DNA of 55,689 nt from JAGTQI01 sp038868115 (GCA_038868115.1 JAWBXA010000008.1:1-55689), one strand, 5' to 3'; shown: positions 35,021 through 43,229, numbered from the stretch's first letter. Numbers and translations are program-made. Notes: generated by a model from the letters alone, not told the origin.

Positions 35021-35125
35021 ATGGAACTGCGCGCGATGCTTAAACAAATGGGATACTCTGAAAAAGTTATTGACGAAATTTTGAAATGGTATGAAAGTAG
35101 TGGGTTTGCAGGCGGAAGGATTTAG
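35021..35125 (+). CDS. 34-residue peptide, coupled to the GIY-YIG gene
   Basis: A short frame begins at ATG 35021 after an AGGGTTCAAGG stretch resembling a ribosome-binding site. It encodes MELRAMLKQMGYSEKVIDEI and a tail ending FAGGRI. The sequence looks like a compact helical bundle, with a hint of a UBA-like MGYS turn. Its stop overlaps the next start as TAGTG, so translation of the two is probably coupled. No function is known to me. Confidence 0.6.
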   Translation: MELRAMLKQMGYSEKVIDEILKWYESSGFAGGRI

Positions 35126-35544
35126 TGAAAGGAGTTTACGTTCTGGCAATATCGGTCAGCAAAAACATAAACGTTAAGGTCTGTTCGCGGAAGAATTTTT
35201 TCTTAGAAAAGGGCTTTTACGCCTATGCGGGTTCTGCTCAAAAAGGCCTCGAAAAGCGTCTAATAAGACACTTTAGTAGGGCTGGTAAGAAGCGTTTTTG
35301 GCACATAGACCATCTCCTTGCCATAGACGGCGTAAGTGTTGTGAGGGCTTTTTATAAGGAGGCTACAAAACAAGAGGAGTGCAGAACTGCGCAAAGTCTC
35401 ATCGGTGTTGCTTTTCCGGTTGATGGATTTGGCTGTTCTGATTGTAAGTGCAAAAGTCACCTTTTCCGTTTTAAAAGCCTAAGCCTCTTGGAGAATCAGT
35501 GCCTAAAATTAGGTTTTAAGCTCTTCACCCTATCTTGCCAGTGA
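35125..35544 (+). CDS. GIY-YIG domain protein (DUF123)
   Basis: The 139-residue protein has the DUF123 form of the GIY-YIG fold: GVYVLAI in place of GIY, then GFYAYAGSAQKGLEKRLIRH and RFWHIDHLLA, and a cysteine-bearing ECRTAQSL and GFGCSDCKCKSHLF. In some archaea this domain is attached to endonuclease III, so a DNA-repair role is plausible. The start is GTG 35125. It overlaps the convergent phosphoesterase gene by 15 nt. Confidence 0.85.
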   Translation: MKGVYVLAISVSKNINVKVCSRKNFFLEKGFYAYAGSAQKGLEKRLIRHFSRAGKKRFWHIDHLLAIDGVSVVRAFYKEATKQEECRTAQSLIGVAFPVDGFGCSDCKCKSHLFRFKSLSLLENQCLKLGFKLFTLSCQ

Positions 35545-36306
35545 ATCTCCATATTGGGAGACATCCGACTTTTGGAGGATTTCTCGCCTCTTGACAACCT
35601 CTTCGAAGCTCATGTAGTCTCCGCCGATGATTTTCAGTTTAGCCTCAACTTTCTTGTTTTTGACTTCTATGACATTATATGAGTTGAGGAAGAAGCCCCT
35701 TAGCCTTTCGCATGAGACGCTTCCGGCGTGAACCACCTGCATGTCTTCTATCCGCCACCTCCACGGTCTGTGACGGTGCCCGCACAAGACTAAGTCCGCC
35801 CTAGCTTTCACAAGGCTTCTAAGGACGTCACCAGCATCCACTATTGTGATTTGGTCTGCGCCAGTGTCTGGAACTGGGATTATGTGGTGGTGTATCGCCA
35901 CAATTTTCACTCGGTCCTTATAATTTTCCAACGTGTTTTCCAACCAAAGGTTTTGCCTATGTCCCACTTCACCGTCATCCCTATCGGGGCGGGCGCTGCT
36001 CAGCACGATTATTACGGTGTCGTCAACTTCTGTTATTTGGTTGAAGGGGAAGAACTGTTTGAAGAGCAAATAACCAGTGGAACGATAATCGTGGTTTCCA
36101 CTTATGTAAATGACATTTTTAGCTTTCAAACGCTTAAACTCGTCTGCAGCCATCTTAAACTCTGAGAGTATGCCATTCTCTGTTATGTCACCAGTTATCA
36201 CCACAGCATCCGGCGACAAAGCGTTGATTTCGTCCATGGCTGTGCGGAAAATCCCATAATTAAACATCGGTCCACAGTGAACATCTGAAATCTGAACAAC
36301 CAGCAC
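35530..36306 (-). CDS. Calcineurin-like metallophosphoesterase
   Basis: The 258-residue protein has the five metal-binding blocks of the family in order: ISDVHCG, VITGDITE, ISGNHDY, AIHHHIIP and LCGHRHRP. It resembles CpdA-type cyclic nucleotide phosphodiesterases, but the true substrate is open. It is transcribed divergently from APS kinase, 57 nt away, and converges with the GIY-YIG gene. Confidence 0.88.
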   Translation of the reverse strand: MLVVQISDVHCGPMFNYGIFRTAMDEINALSPDAVVITGDITENGILSEFKMAADEFKRLKAKNVIYISGNHDYRSTGYLLFKQFFPFNQITEVDDTVIIVLSSARPDRDDGEVGHRQNLWLENTLENYKDRVKIVAIHHHIIPVPDTGADQITIVDAGDVLRSLVKARADLVLCGHRHRPWRWRIEDMQVVHAGSVSCERLRGFFLNSYNVIEVKNKKVEAKLKIIGGDYMSFEEVVKRREILQKSDVSQYGDSLAR

Positions 36307-36363
36307 AAGCTTTCACCCTTTTCAAACCATGCAGAACAGCAACTAAAATAAATATTGTGGAAA

Positions 36364-36972
36364 ATGAAATTAAAGTATTCGAGCTTTAAGCGGAAGCATA
36401 CCTTAAAGAGCGTATTAAAATTGGGCGAGGGTTGGTGTGTTTGGGTTACCGGGTTGCCAGGGAGCGGCAAATCTGTTGTAGCGGAAACGCTAATCAAATT
36501 TTTACTTCAGAAGGGCATCCGCGCCCAACTCTTATCATCTGACGCGTTACGCAAGGTTTTAACTCCTAAGCCTACATACTCGCTTGAGGAACGCGACATA
36601 GTTTATGCAACTCTTGTCTACATTGCCAAATTGTTAACGCAGAACGGTGTAAATGTTGTTATTGATGCTACTGGCAATTTGAGGCGTTATAGGGATAATG
36701 CTAGAGAACAAATCCCAAAGTTTATGGAAGCCTACCTAGAATGCCCGCTTGAAATCTGCATTGAACGCGAGTCTCGGAGGGCTGAAACCCGGCAAGCACC
36801 AAAACAAATCTATGAAAAAGCCTTGAAGGGTGAGGCACCTACAGTACCCGGTATTGGGCAGCCCTACGAGCCCCCACCGAACCCGGAAATAACGGTGAAT
36901 ACTGCCGAGTGCACTCCCGAGCAAGCAGCCCATAAAATACTGGAGGCTATTATTGGTAGATGGTTCGCCTAA
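36364..36972 (+). CDS. cysC: Adenylylsulfate (APS) kinase
   Basis: The 202-residue protein has the P-loop GLPGSGKS, then LLSSDALRKVL, IDATGNLRRYRDNAR, YLECPLEICIERE and the lid VPGIGQPYEPPPNPEI, all typical of CysC. The enzyme phosphorylates APS to PAPS. No sulfate adenylyltransferase or PAPS reductase is in the window, so its pathway is unclear; it could serve sulfation or phosphorylate a related nucleotide. ATG 36364 is preferred over TTG 36355. Confidence 0.9.
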   Translation: MKLKYSSFKRKHTLKSVLKLGEGWCVWVTGLPGSGKSVVAETLIKFLLQKGIRAQLLSSDALRKVLTPKPTYSLEERDIVYATLVYIAKLLTQNGVNVVIDATGNLRRYRDNAREQIPKFMEAYLECPLEICIERESRRAETRQAPKQIYEKALKGEAPTVPGIGQPYEPPPNPEITVNTAECTPEQAAHKILEAIIGRWFA

Positions 36973-36989
36973 AATCTAGAGAGGGGCTA

Positions 36990-37023
36990 TCAATTTTGCA
37001 GTAATCGACTACTGCAAAATTGA
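36990..37023. terminator. 14-bp hairpin between cysC and the rpl3 operon
   Basis: Perfect 14-base arms (36990-37003 and 37010-37023) flank a 6-nt loop. It lies 18 nt after the cysC stop and just before the rpl3 promoter. It may terminate cysC or act as an operator. No T-tract follows it, which weakens the terminator reading. Confidence 0.5.
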
Positions 37024-37030
37024 CATGGCT

Positions 37031-37073
37031 TATAAACGTTTATAGTGTGGCTGGAAATGGTAATGTTTATAAC
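37031..37073 (+). promoter_or_regulatory. Promoter region of the ribosomal protein operon
   Basis: TATAAACGTTTATA (37031-37044) is a perfect palindrome containing a TATA box in each direction. A second TATA-like GTTTATAAC follows at 37065-37073, about 40 nt before the rpl3 ATG. Confidence 0.5.
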
Positions 37074-37113
37074 CTAAATGTCTCATTCCTAGAAGACGCG
37101 AAGCGGGAAAACA

Positions 37114-38127
37114 ATGGGTCACCGGAAACAGCACGGTCCAAAACGCGGTTCGCTTGCCTACTTGCCTAGGAAACGGGCTAAAAGCATATTGGCTAGAATA
37201 CGCTATTGGCCAAAAATAGAGGCTGAAACGCCTAGGCTTCTTGGTTTTGTTGGTTATAAGGCTGGCATGACCTACGCCATGGTAATTGAAGATCGGAGGC
37301 GTTCTCCAAACTTTGGGAAGGAGGTAATTCGTCCAGTCACCGTTTTGGAAACTCCGCCCCTTCTCATTTGTGCCATAAGAGCTTATAAAAAAACGCCTTA
37401 TGGTTTGCAAACTTTTTGTGAGGCTTGGATGGAAAAATCCCCAGAAGGGCTTGATAGGGTTTTAATCCTTCCTGAAAAATTTAACACAGAAGAGAATCTG
37501 AAAAAGATTGAGGCTAATTTAGACAAAATCTCAAACATTCGTGTAATAGCCATAACCCAGCCTAAACAAGCAGGCGTGTCGAAGAAAAAGCCAGAAGTAG
37601 TTGAAATAGAGATAGGCGGAGGAACAATTCAGCAACAATTTGAATATGCAAAAAGTCTGTTAGGGAAAACTGTGAGTCCATCTGACGTTTTCAAGGAAGG
37701 GCAACACGTAGACGTAATAGCTGTCACAACCGGAAAAGGCTTCCAAGGACCAGTGAAACGTTGGGGAGTAGCCATCCTCCAACACAAAGGTAGGAAAACA
37801 AAGCGTGGAGTCGCCACTCTTGGTCCATGGAATCCCCATCGTGTGCTATACACTGTTCCACGCGCCGGGCAAATGGGCTTCCATCAAAGAACAGAATACA
37901 ATAAGCGGATTTTGAAAATAGGCAAGGACGGAAAAGAAGTAACACCAAAAGGCGGCTTCATACGCTACGGTATTGTTCGTGGACCCTACATGCTCATAGA
38001 GGGAAGCATACCGGGACCTGAAAAGCGTCCCATAAAACTGCGGTATCCAGCTCGTCCGCCAAAGGAAGCGCCAGAAGAGCCCCCACAGATAACGTACCTA
38101 TCCTTAGAGTCTCCGCAAGGCAAGTAA
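37114..38127 (+). CDS. rpl3: Ribosomal protein L3 (uL3)
   Basis: The 337-residue archaeal-length uL3 begins MGHRKQHGPKRGSLAYLPRK and contains the core VIAVTTGKGFQGPVKRWGV and the GQMGFHQRTEYNKR loop near the peptidyl-transferase centre. It opens the L3-L4-L23-L2-S19 operon and is separated by 13 nt from L4. Confidence 0.97.
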   Translation: MGHRKQHGPKRGSLAYLPRKRAKSILARIRYWPKIEAETPRLLGFVGYKAGMTYAMVIEDRRRSPNFGKEVIRPVTVLETPPLLICAIRAYKKTPYGLQTFCEAWMEKSPEGLDRVLILPEKFNTEENLKKIEANLDKISNIRVIAITQPKQAGVSKKKPEVVEIEIGGGTIQQQFEYAKSLLGKTVSPSDVFKEGQHVDVIAVTTGKGFQGPVKRWGVAILQHKGRKTKRGVATLGPWNPHRVLYTVPRAGQMGFHQRTEYNKRILKIGKDGKEVTPKGGFIRYGIVRGPYMLIEGSIPGPEKRPIKLRYPARPPKEAPEEPPQITYLSLESPQGK

Positions 38128-38140
38128 ACGGTGAAAGCTT

Positions 38141-38929
38141 ATGGCTAAAACGGTGAAAGTCTTCGACCTCAATGGAAAACCCGTCGGAAAAATTAAGCTT
38201 CCACCAATCTTTGAAACACCCATAAGACCAGATGTCATAAAACGGGCAGTCCTAGCCATACAATCAACAAGATTCCAACCGCAGGGCAGAGATCCAATGG
38301 CTGGAAAAAGAACATCAGCAGAATCCAGAGGCGTAGGCTTGGGCATAGCGAGAATCCCAAGAACTAAAGGACCTGTTGGGAGAGGTGCTTTCGCACCCGG
38401 AACTGTCGGCGGTAGATTGGCGCATCCGCCAACCTCAGAGAAAAAGATTGTTAAGCGGATTCCTAAAAAGGAAAAGCGTTTAGCTCTTTTTTCAGCTATA
38501 GCTGCTACCGCCTCTAAAGAAATGGTGATTTCTCGGGGGCACGCCGTTGAAGGAGTGCTGCAAATCCCTCTTGTTGTCACTGATGAGCTTGAAAGCTTGA
38601 AAAGGACTAAGGATGTTGAAGAAGCCCTCATAAAGCTCGGTTTTTTAGCTGACTTGTATAGGGTTAAGGACAGCATCAAAGTCAGGGCTGGAAAGGGAAA
38701 GATGCGTGGTCGGAGAATAAAACAGGCTGTTGGACCCTTAATAGTTGTGGCTGAAGATAAAGGCGTGGGCGAAGCTGCAAGGAACATACCTGGCGTGGAT
38801 GTTGTTCCAGTTAAGAGTTTGAATGCAGAGGTTCTAGCGCCTGGCACGCATCCTGGAAGACTGACAATCTGGACAGCCAGCGCCATAGAAACCCTTGACA
38901 AGCTTTATTGCAGAGGTGAGGAAGCCTAA
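38141..38929 (+). CDS. rpl4: Ribosomal protein L4 (uL4)
   Basis: The 262-residue protein matches archaeal uL4. The N-terminal domain is followed by the extended loop in TSAESRGVGLGIARIPRTKG and GRLAHPPTSEKK, then MRGRRIKQAVGPLIVV and APGTHPGRLTIWT. The loop enters the exit-tunnel wall. Its stop overlaps the L23 start as TAATG. Confidence 0.97.
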   Translation: MAKTVKVFDLNGKPVGKIKLPPIFETPIRPDVIKRAVLAIQSTRFQPQGRDPMAGKRTSAESRGVGLGIARIPRTKGPVGRGAFAPGTVGGRLAHPPTSEKKIVKRIPKKEKRLALFSAIAATASKEMVISRGHAVEGVLQIPLVVTDELESLKRTKDVEEALIKLGFLADLYRVKDSIKVRAGKGKMRGRRIKQAVGPLIVVAEDKGVGEAARNIPGVDVVPVKSLNAEVLAPGTHPGRLTIWTASAIETLDKLYCRGEEA

Positions 38930-39189
38930 TGGACCCTTATGAGGTTATACTTTACCCGTTGATGACGGAATCCGCCAGTTTAATGGTTGAGAGGGAAAAC
39001 AAGCTGGTCTTCATAGTAGACTTAAAAGCCACAAAGGAAGACGTGAAAAAAGCTGTCGAAGAGCTCTATGAAGTTAAAGTTGAAAAAGTAAACATCGTCA
39101 TAACGCCTAAAGGGCAAAAGAAAGCCTTTGTTAAGCTTCGCCCCGATTATAAGGCTACGGATGTCGCCATAAAGCTCGGAATATTATAA
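38929..39189 (+). CDS. rpl23: Ribosomal protein L23 (uL23)
   Basis: The 86-residue protein is a compact uL23 with ILYPLMTESASLMVERENKLVFIVD and VEKVNIVITPKGQKKAFVKL. It sits at the exit tunnel and contacts SRP. The ATG shares a base with the L4 stop. Confidence 0.95.
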   Translation: MDPYEVILYPLMTESASLMVERENKLVFIVDLKATKEDVKKAVEELYEVKVEKVNIVITPKGQKKAFVKLRPDYKATDVAIKLGIL

Positions 39190-39206
39190 CATGTGTGGTG
39201 AAAGTT

Positions 39207-39950
39207 ATGGGAAAGAGGATTCGTGTCCAAAGGCGGGGGCGTGGCGGACCAACCTTTAGAGCAGCAACCCACAAGAGAGTAGCTCCTGCGTGCTACCCAC
39301 CAGCAACAAAAGAAATCTTCGACGCTGTTACAAGGGGGGTTGTTGAAGAACTCTTCCACGACCCAGGAAGAGGTGCTCCCCTAGCCCTAGTAAGATTTGA
39401 AAATGGGGAAGAATGCTACACGGTGGCTCCCGAAGGCGTATACGCTGGACAGCAGATACAGATGGGCGGAAAAGCAGGCATCGAGGTTGGCAACATTCTT
39501 CCAATTGGTAAAATCCCAGAAGGCACTATGGTCTGTAACATAGAGCTTAAACCCGGAGATGGCGGAAAAATTGCAAAATCTTCAGGGGCATACGCCACAG
39601 TTGTAGCGCACACGACTCAGGGAACCCTAATAAAGCTACCCTCTGGAAAAACCAAGTACATTAGCGATTACTGCAGAGCCACGATAGGCGTTGTTGCTGG
39701 CGCTGGTAGAACAGAAAAGCCGTTCCTAAAGGCTGGAGCAAAATTCTACTTAATGAGAGCAAGAGGAAGAAAATACCCGAGAACCCGTGGAAAAGCAATG
39801 GTTGCGGCGGTTCACCCATATGGAAGCAGCAAAAGAAGCGCGCGGAAAGTTACAACAGTTTCGCGGAACGCCCCACCCGGAAAGAAGGTTGGGCTCATAG
39901 CGGCTAGAGGCACTGGGCGGAGAAAGAAGAAGGTGAAGGAAGGCGCGTAA
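39207..39950 (+). CDS. rpl2: Ribosomal protein L2 (uL2)
   Basis: The 247-residue protein matches uL2: GKRIRVQRRGRGGPTFRAATH, GTMVCNIELKPGDGGKIAKSSG, and the C-terminal AMVAAVHPYGSSKRSA with the conserved histidine loop near the peptidyl-transferase centre. I chose ATG 39207 (MGKRIR) over GTG 39195. Confidence 0.96.
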   Translation: MGKRIRVQRRGRGGPTFRAATHKRVAPACYPPATKEIFDAVTRGVVEELFHDPGRGAPLALVRFENGEECYTVAPEGVYAGQQIQMGGKAGIEVGNILPIGKIPEGTMVCNIELKPGDGGKIAKSSGAYATVVAHTTQGTLIKLPSGKTKYISDYCRATIGVVAGAGRTEKPFLKAGAKFYLMRARGRKYPRTRGKAMVAAVHPYGSSKRSARKVTTVSRNAPPGKKVGLIAARGTGRRKKKVKEGA

Positions 39951-39957
39951 TCAGAAG

Positions 39958-39965
39958 GTTTATAG
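39958..39965 (+). promoter_or_regulatory. Possible internal TATA element before rps19
   Basis: GTTTATAG lies 32 nt before the rps19 ATG in the only longer spacer of the operon, so S19 may have its own promoter. Confidence 0.35.
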
Positions 39966-39996
39966 CGTTACAATCAAAGTTTAATGGTGATAAGCC

Positions 39997-40401
39997 ATGC
40001 CGAGGGAGTTCACATACCGCGGATACACGCTTGAACAACTGCAAGGTATGTCAATGGACGAGTTTATAATGCTGCTTCCAGCGAGACAAAGAAGAAGCCT
40101 TCATAGAGGCTTGTCTCCAGAGCAGCGAATCCTACTGGAAAATATAAGAAAGGCGAAGGAAATAATGCGAAAGGGCGGAAACGTGACCATCAAAACCCAC
40201 TGTCGCGACATGATAATACTGCCAGAAATGGTTGGATTGACAATTCACGTTCACAACGGCAAGGAATTTGTCCCAGTTGAGATAAAGCCAGATATGATTG
40301 GACATTACCTGGGCGAGTTTGCAATAACCAACAAGCCTGTCAAGCATGGAACGCCAGGCATAGGTGCATCTCGTTCTTCCATGTATGTTCCGCTAAAATA
40401 G
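39997..40401 (+). CDS. rps19: Ribosomal protein S19 (uS19)
   Basis: The 134-residue protein is an archaeal uS19 with FTYRGYTLEQLQGMSMDEF, KTHCRDMIILPEMVGLTIHVHNGKEFV and HYLGEFAITNKPVKHGTPG. It binds the head of the small subunit. It is the last gene of this run: the L22-S3-L29 genes that commonly follow are not here, and a convergent gene lies 33 nt away. Confidence 0.96.
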   Translation: MPREFTYRGYTLEQLQGMSMDEFIMLLPARQRRSLHRGLSPEQRILLENIRKAKEIMRKGGNVTIKTHCRDMIILPEMVGLTIHVHNGKEFVPVEIKPDMIGHYLGEFAITNKPVKHGTPGIGASRSSMYVPLK

Positions 40402-40434
40402 GAACAGTCTTGCCAACAATTTTAGTGGGCGCTG

Positions 40435-40860
40435 CTAGGCTGTATAATCCACGCCAGAAGGTTTTTTATCCGCCTCTTTTGCTGGCGGGATCTGTGGTAA
40501 TGGTATCGGCGGCGGAATATTCAAAGTTCTCGAAATGATTACGCTTTCCACAAAAACCACGTTTGAAATGGACTGCACAAGAACTGGTGGCGGCGGCTTC
40601 TTATCCTTATAATCCTCGTAAATCTTTGCTATCTCATCTTTGCTGCCAGCCACATAAGCTCTTCCCTTGAGGCTTATTTGGGCTATTGACGGGTTATAGT
40701 TAACCGTTAAAACAAATGGTACCTCCAACGTGTCCTCCGACTTTTTCTCTACCTCAACGAGGTTGAGGTTTGTGTTTATCTGGATTGGTGGAATGGGCTT
40801 CCTAATGTCCCAGAACCGCTCTCCAGAAACATTCGTTACTAGGACGTTTACTCTGATCAT
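40435..40860 (-). CDS. Hypothetical protein, beta-rich with proline-rich tail
   Basis: The 141-residue protein starts MIRVNVLVTNVSGERFWDIRK and has alternating hydrophobic residues suggesting beta strands (VPFVLTVNYNPSIAQISLKGRAYVAG), then a proline-rich segment (PPPIPLPQIPP). No motif gives a function. The strand pattern and length are loosely like SecB-type export chaperones, which is a guess. It follows the S27ae gene on the minus strand after 34 nt. Confidence 0.55.
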   Translation of the reverse strand: MIRVNVLVTNVSGERFWDIRKPIPPIQINTNLNLVEVEKKSEDTLEVPFVLTVNYNPSIAQISLKGRAYVAGSKDEIAKIYEDYKDKKPPPPVLVQSISNVVFVESVIISRTLNIPPPIPLPQIPPAKEADKKPSGVDYTA

Positions 40861-40894
40861 TCTTGACCATCATACACTATAATGATCGTGCAAT

Positions 40895-41137
40895 TTAAGT
40901 GTGTTTATATCTTGTGAAGCCGCAGTGCCCGCATGCGTATCGATCGCCGTGGTCAGCCATGAAATATCCAGGTCCACAGCGTTCACATGTATGACGAAGT
41001 CTAACAATTTTTCCTCCTTCAATTTTATAAATGGAGTGAATTCCCTTTTCTTCCCTTTTTCTTTTTTCTCTTTTACCCTTTTTTGGCGCCGCTTTCGGTG
41101 CGGCTTCTTCTGGGGATTCCCCGTTTTTTTCAGCCAT
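40895..41137 (-). CDS. rps27ae: Ribosomal protein S27ae
   Basis: The 80-residue protein has a lysine-rich N-terminus and the zinc ribbon CERCGPGYFMADHGDRYACGHCG that defines S27ae. In eukaryotes this protein is fused to ubiquitin; here it is free. It directly abuts S24e, the usual archaeal order. Confidence 0.95.
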   Translation of the reverse strand: MAEKNGESPEEAAPKAAPKKGKREKRKREEKGIHSIYKIEGGKIVRLRHTCERCGPGYFMADHGDRYACGHCGFTRYKHT

Positions 41138-41446
41138 TTACTCTTTCCCTTCTTTTGGTTTCTCTGGCGGTATGTTTCTTTTTACAATGTATTCGGGTTC
41201 AATAAGCTTTGCGTGTTCAATGGAGTCATAAACGTTAGCCAGCCCTATGGCTTTGCGTGTACCAGTCTTTGTCTCTAACTTTTTGATAAAAACAAGGTTT
41301 GCGTCAATTTTCAACAGTTTTGCAATAGCATTTTTTACCTCCAACCTTGGAGGAGTGCTGCCGGTCTGGTTGTGGTCCACTTGGAAAATGACTTCCTTAC
41401 GTTTCAGAAGTGGGTTCATGTTTTCAGACAAGATTTTGACTTCCAT
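41138..41446 (-). CDS. rps24e: Ribosomal protein S24e
   Basis: The 102-residue protein matches S24e, with NPLLKRKEVIFQVDHNQTGSTP, LEVKNAIAKLL and LETKTGTRKAIGLANVYDS. It stops one base before S27ae starts and follows dephospho-CoA kinase in the S6e-aIF2-gamma-Rpb7-Spt4 cluster. Confidence 0.95.
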   Translation of the reverse strand: MEVKILSENMNPLLKRKEVIFQVDHNQTGSTPPRLEVKNAIAKLLKIDANLVFIKKLETKTGTRKAIGLANVYDSIEHAKLIEPEYIVKRNIPPEKPKEGKE

Positions 41447-41490
41447 AGTTTTCCCTCGTGGTGTCTGACTTGATACCCGTTTCCCTTTAT

Positions 41491-42018
41491 TTAGCCTTTC
41501 GCAACCTCCATAGCATTTAATATTCTGGCAACCTCTTCCTTCTTCTGCTTTGTAGCTTTAACAACCACAATGCCCTCACTGGGCTGACCATAAACTACAA
41601 AAGAGTTTTCAGGTGCATACAGGATGGCGCATAATGCCAAGAGGTCCTCTTCCCCATCAACAACAATTTTAGTCCTCCAGTTAGCCTCCAAGGCCTCTTT
41701 GACGGCGCTTAAGGCCTCAAAAGTTATAGTTCCCGGAGGATTTTTAACACGCTTTTCCACATCCGCCTTTAGCGGCACTGGAACTATGTCTTTACGCATA
41801 ACTCGGTTATCAATAATCATAAGGTTTGGGAAAATTCCATTTTCAATAAGATTTTTTGAAACAGTGTCCCCAACTGAAATTATGCTTGGCGACTTTTCCC
41901 TATCTACAATCTGTTTAAACTTTTTGACGGTTTCTTCAAAGGAACCTCTAATTAGCGTGCCGATGGGCTTTTTAAGTTTTCTCCGAAGAGTTAACGACAA
42001 CACATAAGCTGTGCTCAT
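41491..42018 (-). CDS. GTP-dependent dephospho-CoA kinase (DUF359)
   Basis: The 175-residue protein belongs to the former DUF359 family, shown in Thermococcus to be the GTP-using archaeal dephospho-CoA kinase, the last step of CoA synthesis. Typical segments are PIGTLIRGSFEET, IISVGDTVSKNLIENG, IIDNRVMRKD, NPPGTITFEAL, VVDGEEDLLALCAIL and VVYGQPSEGIV. Its gene abuts spt4, the common archaeal arrangement. Confidence 0.93.
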   Translation of the reverse strand: MSTAYVLSLTLRRKLKKPIGTLIRGSFEETVKKFKQIVDREKSPSIISVGDTVSKNLIENGIFPNLMIIDNRVMRKDIVPVPLKADVEKRVKNPPGTITFEALSAVKEALEANWRTKIVVDGEEDLLALCAILYAPENSFVVYGQPSEGIVVVKATKQKKEEVARILNAMEVAKG

Positions 42019-42204
42019 TCATCTAACCTTTAGGGCGTAGCGCCCCTTCTCCTTAATATTCATCGCCTTTGCAATAGCTGAACCTTCTGGGTCAAATATT
42101 ATTACGAGTCCGCTATGATCGTCGCTAAGAGTTGAAGCCTTACATTTCGGGCAGATATTGCCGGTTGTTATTGTACGGCATGTTGTACAGGCTTTTTCAC
42201 TCAT
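42019..42204 (-). CDS. spt4: Transcription elongation factor Spt4
   Basis: The 61-residue protein has the zinc-binding pattern CTTCRTITTGNICPKC and the C-terminal GLVIIFDPEGSAIAKAMNIKEKGRYALKV. Spt4 binds Spt5 to keep RNA polymerase processive. The start overlaps the rpoE stop by 4 nt. Confidence 0.95.
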   Translation of the reverse strand: MSEKACTTCRTITTGNICPKCKASTLSDDHSGLVIIFDPEGSAIAKAMNIKEKGRYALKVR

Positions 42205-42800
42205 TCTTTAGTCTTCTCCTTCTCTTTTTCCTTCTTCTTTTCAGAAGCTTCTTTTAACTTTTGCAAGTCTTGCTCTATCCACTCTAGCTTTCCGAGGAAT
42301 GGCTGTCTTGCTGTTACACCTATTTTCGCCGAGCCGCCTACCCTGCCAAGAGAGACGGCTGTTATGCGGACGCGAACCCTATCACCTGTTGCTAGTCTCC
42401 GGTTGGTCTGTTTTCCAATTAGAACGCCTTGTTTCTCGTCGTAGGAGATAAATTCGTCCATCAACTGTGAAACATGGAGCAGAGCGTCAATGGGTCCTAT
42501 ACGGACAAAAGCTCCAAAATCTGCGATTTCAACAACCTCTCCCTCAACAACCTCTTGGAGAACCGGATAAAACGTTAATAATGAAAAGGTTACCTTATGG
42601 TAGGTTGCTCCATCACCTGGAATTATTTTCCCTATGGGGCTTACTTTGACATTTGTTGCGGCGATAACATAGCCCAGAACTTCGTCAACAACCCCCTCAT
42701 ATTTTGCTTTAACCTGCTGGTATCCCACATCATCCAGCGGATTACCAAAGGTTTCTGGGGGAATGCGAATCGTGTCCTCCATTGCTATAAGCTTAAACAA
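42201..42800 (-). CDS. rpoE: RNA polymerase subunit Rpb7 (RpoE)
   Basis: The 199-residue protein forms the polymerase stalk with Rpb4. It has the N-terminal RNP domain (MEDTIRIPPETFG, YEGVVDEVLGYVIAAT) and an S1 domain (GEVVEIADFGAFVRIGPIDALLHVSQLMD), then a lysine/glutamate-rich tail. An ATG at 42824 is in frame. A GGAGG lies 8 nt before TTG 42800, where the family sequence (LFKLIAMEDTI) begins, so I start there; it overlaps the PIN stop by 8 nt. Confidence 0.94.
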   Translation of the reverse strand: MFKLIAMEDTIRIPPETFGNPLDDVGYQQVKAKYEGVVDEVLGYVIAATNVKVSPIGKIIPGDGATYHKVTFSLLTFYPVLQEVVEGEVVEIADFGAFVRIGPIDALLHVSQLMDEFISYDEKQGVLIGKQTNRRLATGDRVRVRITAVSLGRVGGSAKIGVTARQPFLGKLEWIEQDLQKLKEASEKKKEKEKEKTKE

Positions 42801-43194
42801 GGCTGCATCCTCCTTCAATTTCAAGTCGAGACTTTTGCCTCACATAAATTACTGGCACATTTATATCTCTTAACTTCTTCCGAAGCGCTCTATCATTGGT
42901 GAAAACGGGAATTTTCCATTCACCTGCCACTTTCACAATGGCGTCATCCGGAGAACCCGCATAATTTTCGCTCAAGTCCACGACTTTACATTTTTCGGCA
43001 AGCCTCAAAGCGTAGGCTGCCTCTTTCCGTGTCTTAGGCGAACCTTTAGCGGCAAGAGTTTCTAACTCCCTCTTAACTGGCGAAAGCAACACAAATTCAA
43101 CGTTCCTCTTCAAAAGGTTCCTCAACTCCTCGAATATGTCAATTTTAAACTTTAAGGGGATAAAGAGCACGTTTGAGTCGAAAATAATTTTCAA
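42793..43194 (-). CDS. PIN domain protein (Fcf1/Utp24-like)
   Basis: The protein of about 133 residues is a PIN-fold nuclease with IIFDSNVLFIPL (first Asp), SPVKRELETLA, GSPDDAIVKVA and VFTNDRALRKKL (other acids). Archaeal members beside aIF2-gamma resemble Fcf1/Utp24, which cuts pre-rRNA in eukaryotes. An ATG at 43263 would overlap aIF2-gamma; TTG 43194 after AAAGG fits the start of the domain better. It lies between aIF2-gamma and rpoE as in many archaea. Confidence 0.87.
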   Translation of the reverse strand: MKIIFDSNVLFIPLKFKIDIFEELRNLLKRNVEFVLLSPVKRELETLAAKGSPKTRKEAAYALRLAEKCKVVDLSENYAGSPDDAIVKVAGEWKIPVFTNDRALRKKLRDINVPVIYVRQKSRLEIEGGCSLV

Positions 43195-43229
43195 CTTTTC
43201 CTTTTGAGCTTTGGAGTTTTGGTGAATTG

